The translations under genes were made by a program, and so were the position numbers. This document shows, piece by piece, positions 11,175-22,788 of a stretch of DNA of 64,000 nucleotides; positions within the stretch are counted from its first letter, which is position 1, and the number at the start of each line of letters is the position of its first letter. The stretch is taken from assembly GCF_905163445.1 (NCBI RefSeq), contig NC_053183.1, positions 10,912,001-10,976,000 on the forward strand, in the 5' to 3' direction. The stretch is from Pararge aegeria. Taxonomy: Eukaryota; Arthropoda; Insecta; Lepidoptera; Nymphalidae. The notes under the pieces are model-generated. The model saw only the letters and a program-made list of their open reading frames with translations. It had not been told where the DNA came from and ran no database searches.

Positions 11175-11627
11175 CTATACAGCCGATAAATAATGCAGCA
11201 CAATTTGGACACCCATGTACCATTTAATCACATACGGTATCATGTATGCAACTCCGCGAGCCGGTTGAGGTAATGGGATCACAGCGTACACCAGCGTGTG
11301 AATGACCCGGCACACTGCATAAACCCGAAATAAAAGAGTAGCCAACGCCGCGCTCGGTCCAGTTGTCAAATACAATGCTCCCAAAATCCAGAAGGCAGGA
11401 ATATTCTCCAGGTCGTTGAGATGAGCACGACGTGTTCGCTCCACTAATGGGTCATCTAATTTCACCTTCCCTTTGAAAGCTTTTGCATCTTCGGGATTCG
11501 CAAAAGACCCTCTTCCTATCCGCAACAGAGACGTCAGTGTTCCCATTGCCAATAATTTCAACGCCAATATCGCTGAATACAGAATATATGTTTGAACGGT
11601 TGGGTTTGATAAATCTATTGTGGCCAT
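11175..11627 (-). CDS. Mgst1-like: Microsomal glutathione S-transferase 1-like, copy 4
   Basis: A complete MAPEG frame, the most diverged of the four. The ATG at 11657 would give 160 residues. I prefer the ATG at 11627 (MATIDLSNPT, context ATATCAAAATGGC), which gives exactly 150 residues like its neighbours. The signature here is VERTRRAHLNDLEN, with LPQPAR intact. FANPEDA is closer to the mammalian FANPEDC, but Ala replaces the Cys. Four hydrophobic segments are present. A minus-strand AATAAA at about 11040 could serve as poly(A) signal. Being first in transcription order and most different, it may be the older copy from which the others arose. That is inference. Confidence 0.92.
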   Translation of the reverse strand: MATIDLSNPTVQTYILYSAILALKLLAMGTLTSLLRIGRGSFANPEDAKAFKGKVKLDDPLVERTRRAHLNDLENIPAFWILGALYLTTGPSAALATLLFRVYAVCRVIHTLVYAVIPLPQPARGVAYMIPYVIKWYMGVQIVLHYLSAV

Positions 11628-11891
11628 TTTGATATCGCAGACAAGAAGACAGCTCACTTTAGCGGTTAATGATAGAATGTGGAAGTTGTAATATTAACGC
11701 TGCTTGGAGTTTCGCGGCGTTGATATAGCCGCCGAGTTAACGGTAAATTCTGTGGCCGGTAGAAATCCATTGTACGTATTTCATTGAAGGCTTATAAAAT
11801 ATAGTTTTGATACGTGGTAATATAAATTCCTCGATGTATTACAGTTTGATGTGCACTGCTTAAATCAGTGTTTTAATAAATGCGACACGAG

Positions 11892-11960
11892 TAAGTTAAA
11901 ATTCAACATAGGTACACTAAAATACTTTATTTTAGTGTACCTATGTTGAATTTTAACTTA
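11892..11960. repeat. Perfect 33-bp palindrome, 3-base loop
   Basis: Positions 11892-11924 are the exact reverse complement of 11928-11960, with only CTT between them. The arm starts TAAGTTAAAATTCAAC. There is no poly(A), no TSD and no coding sequence. It lies 265 bases upstream of MGST copy 4. Confidence 0.95.
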
Positions 11961-12838
11961 AAACTGCAGATTAAGTTTTACTACTTCCTTAATGATATGG
12001 CTGGGGCATATCCGTGTCAAGCAAGTGTCTAAAAATAACAGTTAGGTAGGTACCTAATCTAAAAACAGGCAGTTTCGCATACAGAGAATTCGGTACCTCG
12101 AAGGGAAACGTTTAAAATGCTTTTTACGTTATGAAATGAAATAATTTAATAAAAACAGAAATGTTATTATTAACACACTTAAAAATGCAAATAAAAAGTT
12201 TTCGGTACTATTTTGAGAATTATTAAAAATAGTGGTAACAAATAACTCTGTTACCAGTTTTTCTTGGTAGATATGGCATTCAAATACATTCATGAATATA
12301 GGAGCCATGTTATTAAACTACTTTGTTATTTTAGTACCGTTTCATGTTGATTACTGTCAAAGTAGGTAATTACTATTTATGTAGCATGCGTACCTATAAC
12401 AAGATTGGAATTACTAAACAATACAATAGATAGAATTACAAACAATAAATAGACTTTGCATCGCGGATGATCTAAGGAGATTTAATATCTCCACTGAAAG
12501 AAGTTTAACTAGAGACCTTCATTATAAGCCATAAACATGTAACGTGGATTGTTATAAATACAATTAGCGGACGCGACCTAGTCTGGGGAAATATATAATG
12601 CCAGTAAGTTATACAATAATCTCTAAGTAATAAGTACTTCTGGAATACGCAGATTACATAAGTTTTTCTCATAAGAAATAATTAATTATACGGTATTCTA
12701 TTTTTATTACCTGTCGTATGTATAAGGTAAATGCGAAACTTAGACTTTTGAACGTAAGGTACGCCGTAAAATCTTCTTTTCATACAGAGAAACAGGACCA
12801 ACCATTACCGGCTATACTTTGAACTAGAACAACTGATT
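11961..12838. other. Stretch with nothing recognised
   Basis: AT-rich sequence between MGST copy 4 and a LINE remnant. I looked here for N-terminal exons of the DM10 gene and saw none. Confidence 0.4.
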
Positions 12839-13080
12839 ATGGTCAACAAATTACAGCATCTTAGGTGGGTGGGATATGAAGAGAGGATACTGAACAATTA
12901 TAGAGGGGCTGAATTATACATCATCCATCAGAAAAAGAAAAACTCAAAGGTAGGAAAAAAGGAAGGTAGAAAAAGGTGGATTGATTGTGTGCAAGAGGAT
13001 CTACACACGATTGGAAAGTTGAAATTTTGGAAGAAGTTATCCCTTGAATGTGAACCCTTGCTTGACAATCATAACGATCA
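12839..13080 (+). pseudogene. LINE reverse transcriptase C-terminal remnant
   Basis: The open stretch reads LQHLRWVGYEERI and then GKKEGRKRWIDCVQEDLHTI. This matches the C-terminal tail of non-LTR retrotransposon polymerases (LRW.GH..R and GRP.KRW.D.V.EDL). It lacks the polymerase core, so it is a dead fragment. Confidence 0.65.
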
Positions 13081-13298
13081 AACTATTCCTAACCCACTAG
13101 AGGGTACGAGTCTCCTCTCAGAAAGAAAACCGCTTAGATTCCTTCACGCTGGCAAGGTGCTGATTTGTAGACCTCACACGCCTTTTTAGCATGTTTTGGA
13201 GAGCTCTCAGGCAGGTTTCGTCACAATGTTTTCTTTCACCGTTAAGCAAATGATATTATAATAGCTTGAATTAGCAAAAAGTTAGAGGCGCGTGCCGG
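13081..13298 (-). repeat. SINE-B, reversed copy
   Basis: On the minus strand it reads 'AACATTGTGACGAAACCTGC', 'GCGTGTGAGGTCTACAAATC' and 'GGGTTAGGAATAG' in the SINE-B order. It is clearly diverged. Confidence 0.65.
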
Positions 13299-13441
13299 AT
13301 AACCTTTTAAAAATATCTTATGACCACCTATAGGATGCAAGCCCTATATCATCCATAAATTTCAACAAGATCGGTGCAATGGTTGGACCGAACGTACGTT
13401 GCAAACAAACAAACAGACACACTTTTACACTTTCGTGCGGA

Positions 13442-13521
13442 AGTGGTAAGTTTCGAAAGTTAGTCTCTAAATTGTGGTAAGTCTCGAAACAAGTATGTAC
13501 TTGTTTTCGAAACTTACCACT
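13442..13521. repeat. Inverted repeat, 17-bp arms
   Basis: AGTGGTAAGTTTCGAAA at 13442 is exactly reverse-complemented at 13505-13521. A second copy of GTGGTAAGT.TCGAAA lies between them at 13473. It could be an 80-bp MITE or end-repeats of a larger element. No target duplication was seen. Confidence 0.7.
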
Positions 13522-14444
13522 GCGGAACGTTGAACTCATTGGATAATTTTGAATAATAATATTCGTCGAGCACTGGCGCCGGCAGCGATTGCGAATTCAA
13601 TTTACATGCTAATAAATACAGAGTGTTTCCAATTTTTGTTTAAATTTTTGTTTTAAAAATATCCATGTAAAAAAAGACGTAAAGTGATGTGATGTAAAGT
13701 GAAGGCTAGATAATAGTGAAAGTTAATCGATTACAAATAAACAAACCTTTCCACTTTATAATATTAGAATAGATGTAAAGGTTTTTTCTTAGTAGGGCTG
13801 AATAATAATCACTTAAATTTTGAAACAGGTCCTCCCTTAATAAATTTAGTTTAATTGTTTCATTAAACTGTATCCACTGGCTTGGCTGTGCGTGTCTTGT
13901 CAGTCAGTTATCACGCCACGGTACCTACTGTTTAACTGACTAAAGAAAAACCCAACTGAAAAGAGAACCCTCTCGATCCTCCTACCTTGAAAAGGTTCGC
14001 GATTTGATTCGTCTTTATTAAAATGTGTGACTATAATGTACTGGGCATAGACATTTTTGAGGACCTTCCTGGCGCACTTGTGAGAGCTGTAGCGTTTCGC
14101 TGTTGATTTGCTGTCATATTTTCAATAATTCCTGTGTGGAATCAACATACTGCAACATCAACATACAACATCTGAAACTGTGTACTTCTTTAAATGACGA
14201 AGTCATGCCCAAACGTAATTACATAAAAAATATATTTATAAACATCATATAGTTAAAAAAGGCGAAGTTTCTTCGATTCTTTTATATGCTTAGTAAAGTT
14301 CGTTCCACTGAGAAGTCTTTCTTAAAAGTTAATTTCAACGTCTATTTGTATTGAGCCTATTGGGTTTCTGTTAGCAAAGAAAGGTATTTATTTACCTCAG
14401 GAGAGGTTGTTTGAGTTGATTGTGCATCGTCTTAAGAAATATTG

Positions 14445-14665
14445 TATTGAGCCTTTTCGAAAAGGATCTTTATTAACCACCGACACGAAAACGACCGGGT
14501 GTTATAAGTTTGACGTGTCTGTGTGTGTGTGTGTGTCTGTCTGTAGCATCGTAGCGGCCGGACAGATGAACCGATTTTGATTTTGATTTTATGTTTGAAA
14601 GGTGAATTAGTCGGAAGTGTTCTAAGCTGTTTGTTGAAAATCGGTCGAAGATGGCCGCCACCATA
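14445..14665. repeat. Repeat fragment with GT tract
   Basis: Contains a short GT run, then 'GTCTGTCTGTAGCATCGTAG' and 'GAACCGATTTTGATTTTGAT'. This pattern returns at about 39400 ('GTATCTGTCTATGGTACCGT') and 56075. It is a TE fragment of uncertain class. Confidence 0.45.
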
Positions 14666-15296
14666 AAATGCCAAATTACATTATTTTTTCACAACTCAAT
14701 CAGTATTGATATGAAATGAAAGAGCTTTAGTAGAATACTGTGACAAGGTTTAAATCCAAGATGGCCTTCACCAGAAAACGGTTAATTACCTACATGGATC
14801 GGGGGTTTTAAAATATTTGTATTGTACCTATTTATAGTTTGAAGATAAAATCGGATTTATCTAAGTCGGTAAGTACATTTCACATAAAAAATTTTGAATA
14901 TAACGTGTAGGAGCCTCAAGCAACATATAATTCCGTTGAAATTCAGTTTGCCGTTGCCTTGTTGGTAACAAGATGCCTATTATACGCCTATCAAGCGGTT
15001 GGCGGCAGCTGTGTTCTCATGTAACATTGCCTCACAATTCACGTCAGATACGTTGTTATAATTTACGTTAAGTTTGGTATAAGATAGCAATTGAACGAAA
15101 ATCCAACGAACAAACACAATTATAATATTATAAGGTTCGACGACATCATTCTTAGTATACGTTTTAACTTACCACCCTGGCTGGCTTTTTTCTTTCTTTT
15201 AAGCGACCTGGTTTTGATCATCAGCGAAGAAATTTTGGTAATGTTGACTTTCTGAATTTCCACACCATGGAAATACTATGATGAGTGGTACATGAA

Positions 15297-15530
15297 GCGG
15301 CGATAGCCCAGTGGGTAGGACTTCGAGTTTTTAATCCCAACATCTTTAACTTTTTACGATCTAAGATAACATCGTGAGGAAACCAGCATACCTGAGAGTT
15401 TTCCATAATGCTCTCAAAAGTGTGTTAAGTCCACCAATTCGTACTGGGCCAGCGTGGTGGACTTCTCTTTGTGGGAGGACATCCGTGCCCTGTCGTGGGC
15501 CGGTAACGGGTTGATAGGATGAGAGTAGTA
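15297..15530 (+). repeat. SINE-B copy
   Basis: Starts AGCGGCGATAGCCCAGTGGG (A-box region), loses part of the head, and continues through 'ATCGTGAGGAAACCAGCATA', 'TACTGGGCCAGCGTGGTGGA' and 'GTGGGCCGGTAACGGGTTGA'. Confidence 0.8.
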
Positions 15531-16423
15531 TTTTAACCTAGTTGTCCAAAATAAAACAAATAAATCGTTTCACAAACCTGACCCTTTGGGGTTTATTTTT
15601 TCAACGAATTCACTGTGTTCGCTTATGTCAAAATGTAGACTTGTTCTTGGCTAATTACGAGTACCATTCTGTGAACTCGTCCAGCTATTTAACGCTCCGG
15701 TGCAATGTAATTATCCAGATTAGGTATAGCAGGAACTATTTATTTTTCTTTCTATTCAGGATAAATTTACGAATCCGCTATATATGGAGATAAGAGTTAC
15801 CTACTATATATTTCTGTAGTCTAGCGGTGCGGCGTTAGAGAGAGTTGACTTTCGAACGATAAAAATAACAATAAGATAATCCTTACAAGAATTGCAACTT
15901 TGAACGACTTCGAACGACGACGAAGGACGACGAAAGTATTTTAAGAATCTAGAATAGGGTTTCCGAAATGACCATGTATGTAGGTCCTACTACTAGATGA
16001 AGGGCATCAAAAGAGTCTCCAAAACCTAAAAAAACCAACTTAACAAGACGAGCAGTCCGGTAATTCTTAACTATGCTGTAGCGCGTTTATATTGCTCGGT
16101 GATTGCCTTTATCGTGCAAACATCAACGCGGCTAGGTACAGAGTATGGTAAACGTATGCCCTAGATTAGATGTTAAGGGAGATTTGTTGTTTGGCTACAG
16201 TGAATAAAGATCGGCACTATCGTTAACAATTGTTAACAGATCTATCGAATACTTCTTTTATTTATTACTATAAGCTAAATTAAGGATGATTTTTTTTATT
16301 TGCTTAAATTGCTTTCATGAACTAACATTAAATGCTAGCCCAGATACTAAAAGTGTGGTATAAACATGGCGTGATATATTTGAAATGTATTCTGTCTTAA
16401 AGTGATTCATCCCTACTTCCCTA

Positions 16424-17137
16424 TCCCTACTAATATTATAAATTTCAATGTTAGTTTATTTGTAACGCTTTCACGCAAAAACTGCTTAACCGATCCTCAT
16501 AAAACTTTGTACACATATTCTTGGAAGTGTTAGCAATAATATAGAATTATTTTTATCCCGACATTAACCTCTTCTTTTGGGAGAGGGGATGAAAGTGTTT
16601 GACGATTTTACACCATAACTCCGACAAATTATAACCGATTTAAATAATTATTTTTGTACTATAGAGGTTATAATGTGTTTAATATTGCCCAAACTTTGTG
16701 TAGATCTGATGAATCTGGTTGGGGATAGAGGACAGAACTCCTCAGCGGACAGCAGCAAACCCCTCATTTAAGGCATTTAGCGATACTGAAAACTTAAATT
16801 TTTTTAGAACTACAACTAAATTTAAATACTACGACAATACATACTAATATCTATGTATTACTACTTTATTTAAATTATCTATGTATTAGTATCTATACAT
16901 TTTAGTGTTTATGTATATATTATTACACTCTTCCGTTCTCTTGCTCTAAGTCCTTTCTACAAAGGTTGCCTTTAAGAGATTGCTTGCAGCAATAAGGCCG
17001 CCTTTGCATGTCTACATTATTTACTGTTTCATGAATGTTTTATGCCTATATGTATGTTTACGTGCAAACCGTCTTCTAAATTGAATGCCACATCAAAAAC
17101 AAAATCAAACGCAAACGAAGTCGCGGGCAACAGCTAG
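16424..17137 (+). mobile_element. Non-autonomous Helitron
   Basis: The 5' end is TCCCTACTAATATTATAAAT and the 3' end is AAGTCGCGGGCAACAGCTAG. The base before is A and the base after is T, which is the Helitron insertion site rule. There is no Rep/helicase coding. An internal segment at about 16915-17010 resembles a LINE 3' end ('TTTCTACAAAGGTTGCC', 'GCAATAAGGCCGCCTTTGCA'), so the element is longer than its relative at 56979 and probably carries an insertion. It ends 98 bases before the first visible DM10 exon. Confidence 0.8.
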
Positions 17138-17235
17138 TTAACAATAATTTAAAGAATGTTATAATTATTCAACGTTGTTATTTACACAGTTGTTTTATAA
17201 TATTTTAATAATTAATAATGTATTTGATTACACAG

Positions 17236-17399
17236 GAATGGTTAGAATCTCAAGGCGTAGAGCTGTCGAAGGAAGAGGATTTACCTGTAGACTCTTACAC
17301 TCAAAAAGAACACTGGAAAGCAACGCAGCCACCGAAGAGGGTGAAATCACACGCTGATCCCTTAAGAAGGTTCCTAGAATACGACGGTAAAGTGCTTAC
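17236..17399 (+). CDS. EFHC-like: EFHC-like, first visible exon
   Basis: Encodes EWLESQGVELSKEEDL and onward to EYDGKVL, which matches the end of DM10 domain 1 and the linker in EFHC proteins. Acceptor ATTACACAG, donor AC|GTAAGT, phase 0 in and 2 out. An in-frame ATG at 17218 reads MYLITQ into the exon. It could be a start in a shortened protein, but family homology predicts upstream exons. Confidence 0.85.
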
Positions 17400-20300
17400 G
17401 TAAGTACTGTAGGAAGTTGTTAATAAATGTTTTAAAAATAACTATCAATATCTAACTACGAGTATCTATCAGTAACATTTTTAAGGTGGGCCCGCCGTAT
17501 TCTTATGCGAATGATTTTGTACTTCTTCTTACATTATCTTATTTTATATGCCTACAATTAATAGTTCCGTGGGATATTTTTTTTTTGTAAAGAACAGTCT
17601 TGGTTCTGCGATTTGATACATCGGCCGGGCTGTTCTTCCTATACACATAGATAAACTAAAACTATAAAATTAAAACACTTATAATAAAAAATTATAATCT
17701 ACTAAGTGTTATTGAATCGCTTGAGGCCACTCTGGATGGAGTTTACCATGTCGGTGTAAGATTGCAAGGCAGTTCTATTTCGTATCAGACCGCAGTTAAT
17801 AGGGGGACGCCCCAAGGTGCCTGCAAAGGAACTCATGGTCCGGAGAAGTCTCAAAGAGAAGAGAAGTCATTCCCAGAATAGATGGTCAAGGGTTTGGCTG
17901 GTGGAGTTGTCGCACGGGCACTTATCGTCAATTGTGACATGGGAGCGGTTTAGTTTTAGTAGTGTTTGTTGTATGCGTGTCCAGTGAGAGCCTGCGTGAG
18001 CGTGAACGAGATATCCGTGCGCTGGAAGAGCTCGCGGATATCCATGATAATAGGCAGCTGTCGCTTAGTGCGCCTCGCTCTCATATCGGCTCTTTATAAA
18101 TAGCTTCCTATATTTGTCTAATAATTTATTATTCGACTCTAGGATCTCAATTGTAACTTTTGGGTTGGATAACAAGAAGTTTAGCAAAGCGGTTACTGTT
18201 TTTTTGAAATAACAATCTTTTAGCCGAAAAGACGGCAGATTGGAGCAGGTGGCAGTGACCCTGCTTTCCGGGCCCAAGGCTGTGGGTTCGATTCCCACAA
18301 CTGGACAATGTTTGTGGGATGAAAATAAATATTCAGTGTGAGGTTATAAGTATTTATGTATTTTATCAGTTTTCCTAGCACCCATAACACAAGCTACGCT
18401 CACTTTGGGGCTAGATGGCGATGTATGTTTTGTCGTAATATATTTATATTTATTTAAATATAATTTCCGCGTGCTCTGTATAAATAAAATCGCAATTTAT
18501 TATAAACTAGGCTAATAAACAGCTTACTACTTACTAGTAACCGGACCGGTAGAGAAGATAGAGTGGGACACCTTAGTAAAAAAAATAGCAAAGACATGAA
18601 ACCAACGGAATATACATACTTTAGATTAATTGCTCGTAATTATAACCTTCTTAGTACCAACATATTTACATATGTTATAATATGTAAATATGTTGGTACT
18701 AAGAATAGGTAATATGTATGTATGTATTTAATATGTTAGTTTAGGTTGTATTGTCACGCCACTAGCGCCTTCACGCGTTTTGTGAATATTGTTCACAAGG
18801 TTGGAACGTTTGGTATGAATTATCTAATGCAGTTCCGTGTATAAGTTATTTTCTTATATATTTTCTTTTAAATAACTTTAATGCATAAGAAAGGATAAAA
18901 GCGCAGGACAAAAAACATAATTTTGTAGCAAAAGGCCACCTTTTCACTTGTAGTGATCTCTATCGGGCTACCTTTGCGTATCGAGCTAATAAGACACTTG
19001 TGAGACGGGTGACAGCAATACATTCAAAAATACTACGATATATACTACGATATATATTACGATATATACTACGACAATACACACATCGCCATCTAGCCCA
19101 AAAGAAAACGTAGTAACGTGTTATGGGTACTGAGATAGCTGATGAATATTTTTTTATGAATATAATACACATAAATACTTATAATATACAGATAAACACC
19201 CAGACACTGAAAAACATTCATGTTCATCACACAAACATTTTCTAGTTGTGGGAATCGAACCCACGACCTTGGACTCAGAAAGCACTGCCCACTGCGCCAC
19301 TCGGCCGTCATTGACACTATTATATTAACACTAATAACTGCATTCTAGATAACATATAAAATAATAAAATAATAAAGATAAACATAAAACATATCCATAT
19401 ACATATATACAAAGTGCACTGTTTGTACAACAGCATGAAAAAAAATTGGTTTAGATAAAAATTTATAGCGACACATTATGTTCTTACACGATATATTAAA
19501 AACGCTAAAGATTGCGAATTTCCATAGATATGGTTATAGATATCTTTTCCATTAGTAATAATTGACGGACCAAGCAGATGTCCCACCTGATGGTGAGTGG
19601 TAGTATAAACAAACAAGCCTTTACTGTGCATGCAAATAGAACTTTCTGCTATATGCCACACTGTGTCCATCAATTTGAGACGTAGGTGTTAAGCCTCATA
19701 TTCTTGTAATTACACTGGAATCCATATCCTTCAGACCGGAATACATCTTAATGATATTAATAATTGAGAACATTTTCTTTTTTATTACAGCAATATACAT
19801 ATATCTTAATATATATAAATCTCCTGTCACGATGTTTGTCCGCGATGGACTCCTAAACTACTTAACCGATTTTAAATTAAATTGGCACACCGTGAGCAGT
19901 CTGGTCCAACTTAAGAGATAGGATAGCTTAGATCATTAATTATAGTTGCAATTTTATTTTATTGCAAATTATTTGTCTATAATTAATTGACAGTCACATG
20001 TTACATATATATATATATATATATACTACTATACTCATTTAAGGCTTAGCGATACTGAATACTTTAAAAACAAAATCAAACGCAGACGAAGTCGCGGGCC
20101 ACAGCTAGTATAAATATATATTTCGCGTCTCTCAAAAGTTCTCTAACAATTTGGATCAAGTTTAGATAACGTTTTATGCTTGTTGAGTTTAACTCTGTAA
20201 AGTATTTACTAGCGGATACGTCTTCGTTACTCTGTAAGAATTATAGTAGTTCTGCAGTAGCGTGCACTTTATACATGCACAAAAGCGCTGCCTACCCAAA

Positions 20301-22695
20301 CATTTTCATATAACTGGCAACAGAGGAGAATTTTGACATTCTATGCCATTTTACTGATTTATGCTTACCCTGGTCCAATTTCCTGTGCACGACACTGTAG
20401 TTCTGCTACTGAGGCGCACAATGCTCGCAATGCAAGTTTATTGAAATAGGTACCATAACAAGAAACGGCGGGCGAAGCTTTGTCGCGGTTCTTTAATATA
20501 ATTTGTTACATCCATTAGTCCACCAATTCATCAATTGACGGCCGATTGGCGCAGTTTGCAGCAACCCTGCTTTCTGAGCCCAAGGCGATGGGTTCGATTC
20601 CCACTACTAGAAAATGTTTGTGTTATGAGCATGAATGTTTTTCAGTGTCTGGGTGTTTATATGTATATTCTAAGTATTTATGTATATTATTCATAAGAAT
20701 ATTTATCAGTCATCTTATTACCCATAGAACAAGCTACTAGGTGCAGACGAAGTTGGGCGGGTCAGCTAGTCAGATATATTATTGAAATAGATATTACACT
20801 ACATAATACGCTACCTTGATATTACGTAGTTAACCTATGCATTATTTACAACTATATTCTAAGGAATCCAATTATTTTCCGATATCTCCACGTTAATTAA
20901 ACTGGCAACACGCTGTGAATAGCGTTAGTTTAGCTGTTTGGTGTTCCACATAATTTGGCAGCGAAGAGTCAGGTGTCTGGAATGCACTACGATTGTCTGA
21001 ATCTCTAACATAATCAAACTGTATTCAACTCGAACTAATTTCATGTTGGAATACAATTAGGTACCTACAAGTTCATCGGGCTACGTAATATTGTAGGCTT
21101 TTTATTTTGACAGCTGTCATTTGCTAAATAACGAACGTTACTCGTACACTTGGAACGTTACTCGTACGAGAGTCATCTTATATGGGAGAAAAGTTGAAAA
21201 AGTGTCCAGTTGTTGCGCTAAATAACAGTTCAAAAATCCTCCACAATGGCGCTGGTGGATGCACAGGGTATGGTATGAATGTAGCAATCGTAGATGAATT
21301 GAAGTATGCCGAGTTAAAAAATTTAATGTCATTATCGACTAAAGTAGTTAATTATTGAGAATTTCAACAACTTACGTTGTACAAAATATTGTGTTAAATA
21401 TAACCTTACTTCCTTGTATCTCCATACTTCCTTGTTTATTTTTCAAGCCTACTCTAACAATATTTATATTTGGCGCTTCTTTTAAGAGTTACCCTGATGC
21501 AAATGTGGCGCCATCCTAATTTAATACATTTTGACGACACTTTTTCATATACACAGATGACTCTCCTTACCTCTACCCTCCATAGTAATATTGTAGCCTT
21601 TTTATTTTGACAGCTGTCATTTGCTAAATAACGAACGTTACTCGTACACTAATATTACCTCATTTCAATTACGAGGTTGGAATTAGTTTTAAGAGGAAAT
21701 TTAAATATATTCAATATAGGACTGTAGAATAGCATTGAATCCCAGAGTAAGAGTATGCAAAGATTCTTTATAAACTTGTTCTATTAGCATTCAAGCGGAG
21801 AGTAAATGAGTGATAGTTTTATTTTTTGAATGCTTAGTTTTCCTAGGGCCTTTCTCACGTTGAAACTCCTTAAATAAATACGAAAGAAAAAACTCTGGCA
21901 CCATTACAGAAAAGCGTACATTTTAAAATATGTATTATTAATATAACTTTTTTTTTCTTTTCATAAAATAAATAAATATACTACGACAATACATACTAAT
22001 ACGACACACATCGCCATCTAGCCCCAATATAAGCGTAGCTTGTGTTATGGGTACTAAGATAGCTGATGAATATTTTTTTAAGAATATACTACACATAAAT
22101 AGTTGTTATATACAGTTTATTAACACCCCACATCTGGGCAAAGGCCTCCTCTCTCTCTTAGGAGAGTAGCTTTTACACTCACAACCCTGCTAGTACCTAA
22201 TCACGAAAAATATGTTATATCGCATAAGGTTTACTAAGTTTTCTAAGATTTACTATGTCTATATTACACTAAAAATCTCTCCAAAAAGAAATTTTGCTAG
22301 GCAATCGCGCTTCAACTTAGGCTGCATCATCGCTTACCATCAGGTGTAATTGCAGCAAAGCGCTCGTTCGTCTGTAAACATATGTTTTTTACCCAGCGCA
22401 ATAAATAAATTCTAAAAATAGAACGGCCTATGACGTTTATTGTCGTGATAATGTCGTTAGCTGATAATATTTTGGCGAATTATGTATTTATTTTCTTTCG
22501 TACATCTTTTTTGTGAACTTGAGTTATTTCATAAAAGAATTAGGCTTTAAAGCTATTTTTGTTAAGGCAAAAGAGTAAGTGAGTGATAAAACATAAAATT
22601 AAAACGATTATTCTACCATGTTCCTCTATAGTGAAGCATATTAAGTACTTAGATATTTTCAGACCCAGATACACGTGCCTCCGTGGCGCAATGGC

Positions 22696-22732
<37 letters not shown>

Positions 22733-22757
22733 GAGCCCACCCGGGGGCGGCTTTTTT

Positions 22758-22788
<31 letters not shown>

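Noticed and set aside
19030..19080. Tandem TACTACGATATA units as a possible CRISPR-like array or satellite
   Set aside because: They are a short expansion of the SINE-A tail with no spacers.
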